Of a DNA stretch of 64,000 bases, positions 10,274 through 21,400 are shown one piece after another; positions within the stretch are counted from its first letter, which is position 1; every line of letters begins with the position of its first letter. This DNA comes from Proteromonas lacertae. Lineage: Eukaryota > Sar > Bigyra > Opalinata > Proteromonadidae. The notes below the pieces were generated by a model. It did not search any database, was not told the DNA's origin, and saw only the letters and a program-made list of their open reading frames with translations. The position numbers and the translations under genes are program-made. Location: the NCBI GenBank assembly GCA_002245135.1, contig NGBS01000600.1, forward strand, positions 62,001 through 126,000, in the 5' to 3' direction.

Positions 10274-12032
10274 ATTAGTTGATTCAATTGATTTTAATCC
10301 AAAAATACAGTTGATAAAATCAAAGAATTTTGTTGGTGAAATAACTGAAGTTGAAATAGTTGATAATACAATTGATATAAAATACATGAATAATGGATTA
10401 TACGATATAAGTTTTAGTTCAAGAAATTTTGGTGATATAATCCCTACTATATATTATAATGAAACTAAACTCAATTATAATCTACAATATCCATTGACTG
10501 TTGATAAATATTCAAATGTGATTGATGTTAATAGAGTATATCATTATTTACCAACATATGGAATAAATGGTGAAGAAGTAGAAACATTAATCGATTTAAA
10601 TATAAGAAGATACTTTGAGAATAATGAAGATTTTACTATTAATTTCATTAATAATGATAATAGCAATGAAAATTATAATTTGACTTATGATATTAAACCA
10701 GTTGAAGAAGGTGAATATCAATTATCATTTATACCAACAAAATCAGGAAATATGAAAGTTGAAATAAAAGTAAAAACTAATGGTGGTTTATTAGCTTCTT
10801 ATTATCTTCACACTAATTTCAATGAATTATATACTGGAGATTATAATCATTGTCTTCATGGTTATAATAATTGTAATAGTACAAGAGTTGACAATGAAAT
10901 TAACTTCTATTGGAATGAGAATAATGAAAGTCCATTTTATAACTATCCATTTGATTATTTCAGTATGAGATGGAATGGTTATATATTAATTCCAAATGAT
11001 GGTAGTTTTACATTTTATTTAACAAGTGATGGTAATGTTAGTTTAATAATGAATGGAAATGAAATAATCAAATCAATTGAAGATGATCAACAGAATATTC
11101 ATCAATCTAATAGAATAGAGTTAGCTAAAGGATTATATCCAATTGAAATTAGTTATATTTCATTAACTGGTGATTCTTATATTAAATTAGAATGGGAAAA
11201 TGATGAAATAGAAAGAAGTGTTGTTAATTCAACTTATTTATATTATGAAAGAAATATTAATAGTAGTCCATACATAATGGAGATATATCCTGGTGAAATA
11301 TCATCTAAAACATCAACAATTGAAGTTTTACAAAATACAACTAACAATTTAACTTTAATTCTAACATCAAGAGATAATAGTGGAAATGTATTGTATAACA
11401 ATGGAAATAGTAATTTCAATATGGAAATGATTGGTATTGGAGATTGGGCAGTTAATGGAAAAGTTGGTCCATTTTACACTAATGAAGTTCATATAGTAAC
11501 TAATTGTATAAAACAACCTCTTGACTGGGAAATAATTTGTGAAGATTGTGGTGAAATAGTACGTGAATATGATGAATATAATAACTCTCAATATTATGTA
11601 GAATTAACTGATTTAGAAACAAGAATTCAAATACATCATAATGACAAATTATTAGTTGGTGAAACAATAGTAGAAGTTGATTTAATTGATGAAATAGAAT
11701 TAGATAGAATCCCAATAAAGCATTACATTGGTAATCAAACTGAATCATTATCATTGACAGTAGTTAGAATTGGTGAAAATACAGGAAAGTATTTAGTCAA
11801 ATGTATTCCAGAAATAAGAGGTGAATATAACTTTATACTTGAAACAAATAGTGTAAAAAATGAATATCCAGTAATGATATATCCAGTAACAAATGTTAAT
11901 TACTGTAGTGTAATAATTAATAGCGAAATTATATCTGGAGAAGAAAGTGAATTTTATATTCAAAGTCGAGATGAGTTTTATAACAATCAAATGAGAGATA
12001 TTGATGAATATGAAGTAGTATTAATCCAATGA
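10218..12032 (+). CDS. Giant extracellular protein, segment 4: filamin-like repeats and second PA14
   Basis: A filamin-like repeat (NNGLYDISFSSRNFGDIIPTI; VEEGEYQLSFIPTKSGNMKV) leads into the second PA14 domain at nt about 10788-11250: GGLLASYYLHTNF, NEINFYW, MRWNGYILIPNDGSFTFYL, RIELAKGLYPIEISY and IKLEW. Another filamin-like repeat follows (YIMEIYPGEISS; TGKYLVKCIPEIRGEYNF), then the start of the next one. The alternating filamin/PA14 order gives the centre of the molecule a different character from its FN3-rich ends. The frame changes by +1 in the narrow interval 12025-12032. Confidence 0.8.
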   Translation: MKILMLIHSKYVVVNVNIRLVDSIDFNPKIQLIKSKNFVGEITEVEIVDNTIDIKYMNNGLYDISFSSRNFGDIIPTIYYNETKLNYNLQYPLTVDKYSNVIDVNRVYHYLPTYGINGEEVETLIDLNIRRYFENNEDFTINFINNDNSNENYNLTYDIKPVEEGEYQLSFIPTKSGNMKVEIKVKTNGGLLASYYLHTNFNELYTGDYNHCLHGYNNCNSTRVDNEINFYWNENNESPFYNYPFDYFSMRWNGYILIPNDGSFTFYLTSDGNVSLIMNGNEIIKSIEDDQQNIHQSNRIELAKGLYPIEISYISLTGDSYIKLEWENDEIERSVVNSTYLYYERNINSSPYIMEIYPGEISSKTSTIEVLQNTTNNLTLILTSRDNSGNVLYNNGNSNFNMEMIGIGDWAVNGKVGPFYTNEVHIVTNCIKQPLDWEIICEDCGEIVREYDEYNNSQYYVELTDLETRIQIHHNDKLLVGETIVEVDLIDEIELDRIPIKHYIGNQTESLSLTVVRIGENTGKYLVKCIPEIRGEYNFILETNSVKNEYPVMIYPVTNVNYCSVIINSEIISGEESEFYIQSRDEFYNNQMRDIDEYEVVLIQ

Positions 12033-13395
12033 AAATAATAGAGATATTACTATAAATACAACTGTTAGTTATATGTTTGATGGCTTGTACAATGTTAGTT
12101 TTATTCCAGTTGTTTCAGGAATATATGAAATTAAAGCAGTTGTGAATGGTATGAATATCCAATTTGATAATAAAAAGATTACTGTTTTAGCAAATATTGT
12201 AGATGGTTCAAAATGCACAGCTGTAGATGATGAAATAACTCATGGCTTGACAGGTTCAAACTATTCAACAGTAGGTAATTATACAATAGAATTGAGAGAT
12301 TTGAATAGTAATTTGATTGAACCAAAATATAGATATGAAATACAAACTATTAAAGTTCCAAAAACTTCCAATAATAAATGTCGTTATTCAATAAACTATA
12401 AGAATAATTCAACCTTCCCAATCTTATGTAGTGCAACAGAAGAAGAAATGCAAAATGAATTAAACACTTACAAAATGTTTGGAAATATAAAAGTCAATTT
12501 ATATGATGATGATGATAATAATGAATATAAATATTATTCCATTACATTCTTAAGTGAAGAAGGACCTTTACCATCATTATTAATTGAAAGTAAAAATAAA
12601 GATATAAATGTAATATCTTGTAAAGAGAATGAATATCAACAAATCAATTTCACTATTAATTCTGATAAACCATATTATTTATATTATACTAATCATCATA
12701 CTGAAGCTATTTATCCAAATTCAACAAGTGAAGAAATTGAGGAACAAATCTTGAAATCATTCAAAGAGATTCATACAGTCGAAGTAATGAATATTTCCTC
12801 ATCTTCTTATATAATTTATCTAATTGCAATTGATAATGAAGAGAATAAATATAATAATTTCAAGAGATTCTATCCAAATACATATGAAAAAGATGATATA
12901 ATAATAAACACAGTTGTTTGTCCTGAATATTCTCAATTTGGTATTTATTCTGAGAAATTCTATTCACAATTATCAACACCCAATAATCTGTGGATTACAT
13001 GTAATCAAGAAGTGTATAGTGATGTAATTTGTCCTTATAAAACACCCAGAGTTGATAACTATACACTTTCAAACTATTATTTGACTCGAGGAGGTTTGAA
13101 TGGAACTTATCATGCAAGTAGATGGTTGACTGGTACAACTTTAGGAAGTAGAATTGATAATGAAATTAACTTCAATTGGCCTGATGTTATATTTGAAGAT
13201 GAAAGAGATATAGTTTCAATTAAATGGGTTGGATTTATTGAAGCAGTTTATACTGAAGAGTATGCAATAACATGTAGATTTAATGATGGTTGTAAAATCA
13301 CATTAAATGGAGTTGTATTAGTGGATAAATTCAATAGTAATGTAAATGATAATGAAATATTAGAATATAGTGGAAGAATGCAATTTAACAAGTAA
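12031..13395 (+). CDS. Giant extracellular protein, segment 5: filamin-like repeat, third PA14 (first part)
   Basis: Coding starts at the slip (ENNRDITINTTVSY) before the first ATG at 12073, then FDGLYNVSFIPVVSGIYEI closes a filamin repeat. The repeated module follows (CRYSINYKNNSTFPI with EEEMQNELNTYKMFGNIKV). The third PA14 domain begins near nt 13078: YYLTRGGLNGTYHASRW, NEINFNWPD, SIKWVGFIEAVYTEEYAI, ITLNGVVLVDKF. It is completed in segment 6. The frame changes by +1 between about 13370 and 13397. Confidence 0.8.
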   Translation, partial: ENNRDITINTTVSYMFDGLYNVSFIPVVSGIYEIKAVVNGMNIQFDNKKITVLANIVDGSKCTAVDDEITHGLTGSNYSTVGNYTIELRDLNSNLIEPKYRYEIQTIKVPKTSNNKCRYSINYKNNSTFPILCSATEEEMQNELNTYKMFGNIKVNLYDDDDNNEYKYYSITFLSEEGPLPSLLIESKNKDINVISCKENEYQQINFTINSDKPYYLYYTNHHTEAIYPNSTSEEIEEQILKSFKEIHTVEVMNISSSSYIIYLIAIDNEENKYNNFKRFYPNTYEKDDIIINTVVCPEYSQFGIYSEKFYSQLSTPNNLWITCNQEVYSDVICPYKTPRVDNYTLSNYYLTRGGLNGTYHASRWLTGTTLGSRIDNEINFNWPDVIFEDERDIVSIKWVGFIEAVYTEEYAITCRFNDGCKITLNGVVLVDKFNSNVNDNEILEYSGRMQFNK

Positions 13396-15409
13396 AACAA
13401 TTTATCCAATAGAAATTGAATATAGAGATGGTATGGGAAGTGCAATAATTGAGTTATTATGGGAAAGTAAAAGTCAAAGTAAAAGTGTTATTCCATCTGA
13501 TCGATTATTCTATAGAAATGAATTAATAGAAAATTCTCCATCATTTAATATTCCCGTTGGAATCTTACCAGAATCTGTAGTTGATGCAAAAGTGGCAGTT
13601 ATTAATGCAACTGGTTTAGAAGTTAGTTGGAAAATGCCAAATGATGATGGAGGATTACCAATTCAATATTATACAATAAAATGGAATTATTTAAATGAAA
13701 GTAGAGAAGTTAAATATTATCCAAATATTGATAACAATAATTCAACAGAATATTCATATAAAGTTGGTAATTTAAAGACAGGAGTTGAAACATTCTTTGA
13801 AATTTCAGCACATAATGAAATTGGTGATGGTCCAATCTGTAGTATAATTCCATGTACAAATTCATTAGAAACAAAAACATTAAGTGGAATTCCAGAAGAA
13901 CAACCATCTGAAATCACTTATTTAAGAGTTTATAATATTGAAAACAGTGATAATTCATTAAGAATCTATTACAATCAACCACGAGAATGGAATACAGTAA
14001 ATGATGAAACTCATTTAGGTTATAGAATAGAATGGTCAATTAATGAGTATTTCAATGAATCTTTACTAGTTGGTAATTTTGAAATTCATGATTCAACTAT
14101 AATGACATATGATATAATCAACTTAGTGGCTGGAAATTCTTATTATATTAGAGTTGCAGGCTTGAATAGGCTTGGTTTAGGTCCATTTACAATGACTCAA
14201 TATCCAGTGAAATGTATGTCAAAACCACATATTATTCCATATGTCAATATTGTGGTTGAAGATGTGAAATTAATACCTGATATTTCAACTTGTAATATTT
14301 CTTCATCTTTATCATTATTGTTTAGTAAAGTTCCTTATAACCATGGTAGTACTATTCAACACTATTTAATAGAATATACATCAACGGAATATGATTTACA
14401 TAATCCAATGAAAATGACATTAGATTTAAGTAAATGTAATGGTAAAGAAGTTGCTTATCAATTTGTTGTTGATGGTAAATACAATTCAACTTACATTACA
14501 AGTGTTTTACCAGATTATGAATTGAAAGAATTCTTAAATGGAGTTAAAGGAATTCATAATTCAAGTGTAACATTAAATAATAATAATAATATTTATACAA
14601 TTGAAATATATAATAATGTAAGTGTCAGTATTAATACAAGTTGTGAATGTATAACTGACAAAGATTTGAAAGTAGTAGAAGATTATGAAGAAGGTGAAGA
14701 TTATCATTATGAAATAGTTGAAGCTGTTGATAATCAAACAAATTATCACTTAACATTATTAAATCTAAATACATCTAATAATTATTCATTCTTTATATCA
14801 GCTTATAATGAAATGGGTTATGGAAAACCTCAAATCGGTGTTCCAGAAAAATTCCCACCACCAACTGTACAACCAGATCCACCTATCTCTGTAACAGCTA
14901 GAAATTTAATAGAAAATGGAACAATAGAAGTTAAATGGATTGCTCCATTATGTGATGGTGGTTCAAGAGTTTTCCAATATAGAATGAACATATATTCAAC
15001 AAAAGAAGAAAATCATATAAACTACGATTTATTAGTGGAAAATGTATGTGATGATAATCATGATGAATGTAAATATTTAATCAACGATTTAGAGTTAGGA
15101 GTTGAATATTTAATAACTGTTTATTCGTGGAATAGTGTTGATATTTCTAAAACAGGTACTTCTATTAAAGAATTAATTACACCATACAAAATACCAGATA
15201 GAATCAAATCTTTATCAAGCCAACCATTAGAAAACGGATCTGTTTTAATAGAATTTGAACAAGGATTTAATGGTGGTTTGGATATTAAGTATTATGAAAT
15301 TGAATATGATATAATGGATAATTTTATCATTTATCTCCAGAAAGAACATTTATACATCAGTTATACAATTCATATTATTTTGATACTGATAGTAGTGCAA
15401 AATATCTAA
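13370..15409 (+). CDS. Giant extracellular protein, segment 6: end of third PA14, FN3 array begins
   Basis: The start is the end of the third PA14 (KTIYPIEIEYRDGMGSAIIE, then LLW), aligning with KGLYPIEISY of the second PA14 and so fixing the join. Four FN3 domains follow: residues near 65-175 (VVDAKVAVINATGLEVSWKM...HNEIGDGP), then PSEITYLRVYNIENSD, IPYVNIVVEDVKLI and DPPISVTARNLIENGTIEVK. A fifth begins before the slip. The last about 29 codons before the stop at 15409 are probably out of frame: from 15322 the other frame reads FYHLSPERTFIHQLYNSYYF, which continues the FN3 domain. This is the only slip of the opposite sign (-1) in the gene. Confidence 0.8.
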   Translation: MEECNLTSKTIYPIEIEYRDGMGSAIIELLWESKSQSKSVIPSDRLFYRNELIENSPSFNIPVGILPESVVDAKVAVINATGLEVSWKMPNDDGGLPIQYYTIKWNYLNESREVKYYPNIDNNNSTEYSYKVGNLKTGVETFFEISAHNEIGDGPICSIIPCTNSLETKTLSGIPEEQPSEITYLRVYNIENSDNSLRIYYNQPREWNTVNDETHLGYRIEWSINEYFNESLLVGNFEIHDSTIMTYDIINLVAGNSYYIRVAGLNRLGLGPFTMTQYPVKCMSKPHIIPYVNIVVEDVKLIPDISTCNISSSLSLLFSKVPYNHGSTIQHYLIEYTSTEYDLHNPMKMTLDLSKCNGKEVAYQFVVDGKYNSTYITSVLPDYELKEFLNGVKGIHNSSVTLNNNNNIYTIEIYNNVSVSINTSCECITDKDLKVVEDYEEGEDYHYEIVEAVDNQTNYHLTLLNLNTSNNYSFFISAYNEMGYGKPQIGVPEKFPPPTVQPDPPISVTARNLIENGTIEVKWIAPLCDGGSRVFQYRMNIYSTKEENHINYDLLVENVCDDNHDECKYLINDLELGVEYLITVYSWNSVDISKTGTSIKELITPYKIPDRIKSLSSQPLENGSVLIEFEQGFNGGLDIKYYEIEYDIMDNFIIYLQKEHLYISYTIHIILILIVVQNI

Positions 15410-18400
15410 TATTTACTTGTGAAGGTCATACAACTCTTCCCATAGAAGTTGCTGATAGATATAAAATGATTAAAGAATTAGAAAGTTATGATTTTATAGG
15501 TAATGTTGATTTTTATTTTTATACAAATCCTATTACACCAGAACAGTTTAATTATGTAATTAAATTCTTATCTGGTACTTGTGATGAATTTAATGTAACA
15601 TCATCTCATACTAATTTACCTAATATAAAACAATTAACAAAGAGATATGAAGGTTTGAGTTATCAAACTATCGATATTATTGGTGGATGTAATTTTACAT
15701 TGCATTATCATGAAAGATTTACAAATGAAATGAACGAATATACTTCATCAGAAGAAATGAAGAAAGAAATGGAAAATAACTTACCAGATATTGGATTAGT
15801 TCATATTGTTAAGAATAAAACCGAGAATTCAACACAATTTACTATTTATTACTTATCATATGTTAATATTACTTATGATTTGAAAATATCAGATAGAACA
15901 TGTGATAGAATAAAAATAAGTGAAGTTGAAGTTGGAGAATATGCTGGTTATAATAGAAATGATACTTTATTTAAACATAAAATATATATTCCAGCGAATA
16001 GTGGTAATACAAAAATTCAATACATATTAAATGATTTAATTCCAAATGTTCCATATTATATTAAGATAAGAGTAACAAATCAAGAAGATAAATACAATGA
16101 AGAATATTACAGTTTAGAACAGTATTGTAATCCATTATTAACCTATTCAATTGAACCAATCAAATCTCCAGAATCACTCAAAGTGAAAGTATTAAATGAT
16201 AGAACAGTTGAATTATCATGGTTATCTCCATTTGAAGTAGAAAAACAAAAAGTTGATAGTTATAAAATTGATTATGATAGTAAAATAGATTTCTTAGTTA
16301 ATCCAAAGAGTGTTGTCATTCCAATTCAAAGTGAAATTCAAAGAATTACTATTTCAAGTTCTGGTAATGATGTGAATGGTGTTTTTAGAATTTATTATAT
16401 GAATAAATATGTCACTAAAGATTTGCAATTTAATTGTACAGTTGAAGAGATGAAAGAAGCTTTAGAAGACATTTCAGTTCCAGTAAAAGACATAAAATTG
16501 ACAGAATTAGTATATTCTACAATTCCACCAATTACATACTTTGGATTTGTTTATGATATTGAATTTATTGAATCAAGATTTGAATATTCAATGTTACAAG
16601 TCTCAACTCATGTTGGTGTATTTAACAATATATCTTATGGTGGAGAATTAGGTGGAAATTTAGTGAATGTAAGAATTGAAAGAATTCAAAAAGGTGGTTT
16701 ATATACAAAAGCAGTAATCAAACATTTAAATCCAAAATATACATATTACTTCAGAATATCCAGTCATAGTTCAATTACTCCATCTGTCTATAGTGTTCCA
16801 ACATTATATCCATCTGCGGTTAAGATAGAAAAAAGAGAACCATCAAAACCAGAAAATGTTTATATTTATTCATTCAATGTTGGTGAAATAGTAGTGTATT
16901 GGAATAAACCAACTTATAATGGTGGTTCTATAATCACTCACTATGATATTGAAATATCTGAAACTTCAACATTTGAAAATACTACATTAAAAGAATATAG
17001 TGTTAAAAATGAAAATCAAAAATTCTATGTTTATAATATCACTGGTTTAGAAGTTGGTAAACAATATTATGTTAGAGTTTTAGCTTATAATTCTGTTGGT
17101 TATAGTGATCCAAGTGATGCAGTTGTTTTAACAAATGGATTGAATTGCGTATTATTAATTCTATCAGAAAATGATATAGAAACAATTAAGAAAGAATTGG
17201 AAATTGAATATGAGAATTATATAATACAAAAATACAAAAATCCATTAAATGTTTCATCAGAATTAATATATTTCTACTATTCAAGTGTTGAATGTAAAAA
17301 TCAATTTACAAGAAATGGTGAAAAAGTAGTTGCTGAATTTAATAGAATTGGTGATAAATACATAAAATTAGATTCAGTTACAATGTATCAAGATTCCCCT
17401 AGTAATATAACTTATTACTTAGTTAATAGTACAAGCTTAGGTTTGAAATGGAATAAGCCATTCTATAGTAGAAATATAAGTGGATATTATCTGGAATATG
17501 ATAATGTTTATTCCTTCAATAGTGAAGACAATTATAATGTGGAGATTATAAATGGTGAAGATGTAGATAATTATCAAATATTCAATCTGAATGGAAGTTT
17601 ATCTTATTATATTCGATTAAGAAGTTATACAATGAATAATGATAGTAATGTTGTAGTATTTGGTTCTCCAATATTAATTGAGATTGATCCAATACAACCA
17701 ATCAATCAAAAACCATACAAAATCAGAGATTCAATTCATTTATCCAATGAAACAGATCCTCATATAATTGAAGTAAAATGGTCAAGCCAAATATATAATC
17801 AAGATGGTTTCTTAACAGTAAATGGTGGAGAAAAACTATTAGCTTATAAATTAGATTGGTGTGAAGAAAAGGATCCATCAAATAATGAATGTAAATATAT
17901 CAACGGAACATATAATTATATTGTAAGTGAAGATGATAATGAATGTATAGATAACTGTACTGTTTACCTTGGAAAAGATGTAGTTGGAATAATTGTTAAT
18001 AACACTGAAGATCCATTTGTTATAAGTTATAATAATAATGAATCAATGTTAATTGATGTATTTGATGATCAGTTTAGTTTTGACAATTTGACTGATGATT
18101 TAAGAGGAAAAGTGTTTTGTGATGATTTTGATTTAAGATATGTATTATTACCTAACAAAACACTCATTTTACATATAATGAATTGTCCACTTAACTTTAC
18201 ACTATTAGAAGTAAATGCGACTGAAGTTGATATTAGAGATTTAATAAATTATTATTCAGTTACACCTGGTGTGTTATTCTATGAACAAATTACACCAATC
18301 AATATACTAGGTTATGGAGAAGCAGTTATATCAAATGATTCTATTGCTGTAGCTGCACAATATGATAAACCAACACCACCACTGAATGTAATGATTTATC

Positions 18401-21400
18401 CAAATGCCACTGATAAGACATGTATGAATATAATATGGGAAAAACCATTAAGTAATGATGGAACTCCAATTTTAAATTATACAGTTTATATTTCATCAGA
18501 AGAAGATGAAGGAGATGCTGAAAATAGAACTTATTCAGTTGAGGAATTATTCTATGATAATGAAACTGAAATATTTAATGTTTCATTATGTGATTTAACA
18601 CCAGGTGTAGAATACAATTTCACTGTAACTGCAAATAATGGTAAAGAATCTGATGAATCTGAAATAGCAATACCAAAATGTTATGATGATTATCCTTATT
18701 GTAAAGAATTATCAATTCCTAGACAATTCCCTCAAAATGTTGATGAATATACAGTTGGTAGTATTAATAATACAATGGTATATTTCAATGATCAAGAATT
18801 TGTGATTAGTTTTAATTATTTACATAATGAAAGTGGTGTAGATTTTGATATAATTCAAATTGATTATGATGAATCTGAATATTTCAATTCTTCTTCATTC
18901 AATACTGTGAATGTAACTGATGTTAGTGGAGATGATGATAATTATTTGTATCAAGTTTACATTAGAGATTTTACAGCTGGAAAATATATTTACACTAGAA
19001 TTAGAGTAATTAACAGTATTGGTATAACTGAATGGATAAATTCAACAGTTAGTAATAATACAAATACACAATTGATCAGTTATTCAGATCCACCATCATT
19101 TATATTGACAAATGTATTTGATGGTTATTATAAAGATCAAAGTGAATCAATTGATGTAAAAATTTATCCACCATTAGAGACAAGATTTAGTAATGTTATT
19201 GGATATGAAGTTGATTATTCAATTACACCATTTGATAATTATAAAAATAGAATTGATCATGTAAAAATAAACGGTAATTGTATTTATAGATTTAATATAA
19301 CCAATACAAATACATCCTATTTAAGTGCAATATTAAATGAAACATCAACAATTGAATATACTCGAATATCTTTGATGAATTTGGGTGTGATTGGAGATAT
19401 ACTAGTTTTGGGAAACTCTAGTGATTATCTTATTGAATATTATCATGTAGTTGATGATTTGAATATATCTATTGAAGCAATAAGTTGCGCTACATCTCCT
19501 ACAATAGAAACAATTCAACCACAAACAGAAGTGAATTATACAATCGAATATTTCTATACAAACTCCAGTCAAGCTTTCAGTTACAGAGTTAAGAATTTAA
19601 CAGCTGAAGTTCCTTATCAATTCAGAGTAGCAACAATTAGTGAATTTGGTTTAGGAAAATACACAAAACCTCAGACAATTCACACATACCATCGACCACC
19701 ACATGAAGTAGAAAATCCACAAATATATTATGTGAATCAAACATGTTTGTTAGTAATGTTTGACAAACCAAACTACTATGGTGATGAAGAAACTGAAGAA
19801 TTATCATATTATATTGAATGGAGTCACAACTGGAATTTCATTGATGATGTAGATCCATATGAATATCATAAACCAACATATCTTACAACTAATTCTACTT
19901 ATATTTACATAACTAATTTAACTGCTAATTCAAAGTATTATATTCGAATTGCAGCTCAGAATAGTAAAGGAAGAGGAAATGTGACATTACCAAATCCAGA
20001 GTTTGTTGAATTATACAATTATACATCCAAACCATTAGATTTCAGTTATATATCTTCTACAGCTTGGAGTGTCGAGTTGAATTGGACAAAACCAAGTTAT
20101 TCTATTGGATTAAATCATTATAGATTAGAATATTATCCAATTATAAGAAATGTACCAATTCCTTATGGAACATTTAGGCAAATACAATTAGATATTGAAA
20201 GTGATTATTGGAATTTGACAGTTTGTAATTATACAACATATCCATTAAGAATGAATATTTCTGCTTTTGAATTGAAAGATGCTTTACATGTATTACCATC
20301 AATTGTTGATTTAGATGTAATTCCAAATGAAAATAAGAGTAAAAGTTACATTGTTATTTTACATGATGATTATGTAAATGATACAAGTGATATTAGTGGA
20401 AGTGGCGTAGAAATTACATTAAATATAAGTGGAGATGAACCACCGAATTATAAGATAGAATATACCAACATTTCAGAATCAGAAAATGATATTCATAACC
20501 ATTTAATGGAAGAGTTAATACCTGGACAAGATTATATAACATATATGAGAGGATATAATCGATATGGATATGGTGATAGAAATGAAGACTTTATTGTTAT
20601 TCCTGCAGTTGTTCCTGATTCACCAAGTGTTGAAGTAGATGTAATAGATTCAACAAGAGCTGAAATACAGTTTAATATTAGTAAATTCAATGGTGGTTCT
20701 ATAATAACTAATTTTGATATGTATTATATTGATGGTGTAAATAAAGAAGGTAATTTTAATGAAAAAGTGACAAATGGTACAAAATATTCAATTTTGATTG
20801 ATGCTTCTTATGAATCAATTCAAAATAGTTTTTACATTTATTATGGTAAGAATAATAAAGGAATTTACAATTTAACCAAACCAATATGTACTGCTTGTAT
20901 TTATGGTAATAAATATGATGATTATTTCACAATGAATATTACTGATAATATTAAATTATATGCAACTGAATATATTCATATAAATGGTAAAGAATATAGA
21001 ATTTGTGATTATTTAGCTCATAATGGATCAAATCCAATAGATAGTGATAATAAGAGAATATACGTTTGTGATATAAATAATACAACAAAACCTTATAATT
21101 TAACAGAATTTGATGAAATAAAAGCTGGTTATATAGTAAGAGTAAGTACATTTGTTGGTACAGTTTCATTAGACTTAGATGATAAATCATTAGTGAAAGA
21201 TTTAAATATAAATCCAAACATTTCATTAGTAATAGGTGATTATATAAGTATTGGAGATCCAGTGGATGAATCAGCTACATTCAGAATATCAGATATTGAT
21301 TTTGAAAACTCTACTTCATTTGTGTTAGGCTTGCCAGATAACTATACAGTCAAAGCGTATAGTAATTTAGATTCAAATAGATTTAATAATGTTTATCCAA

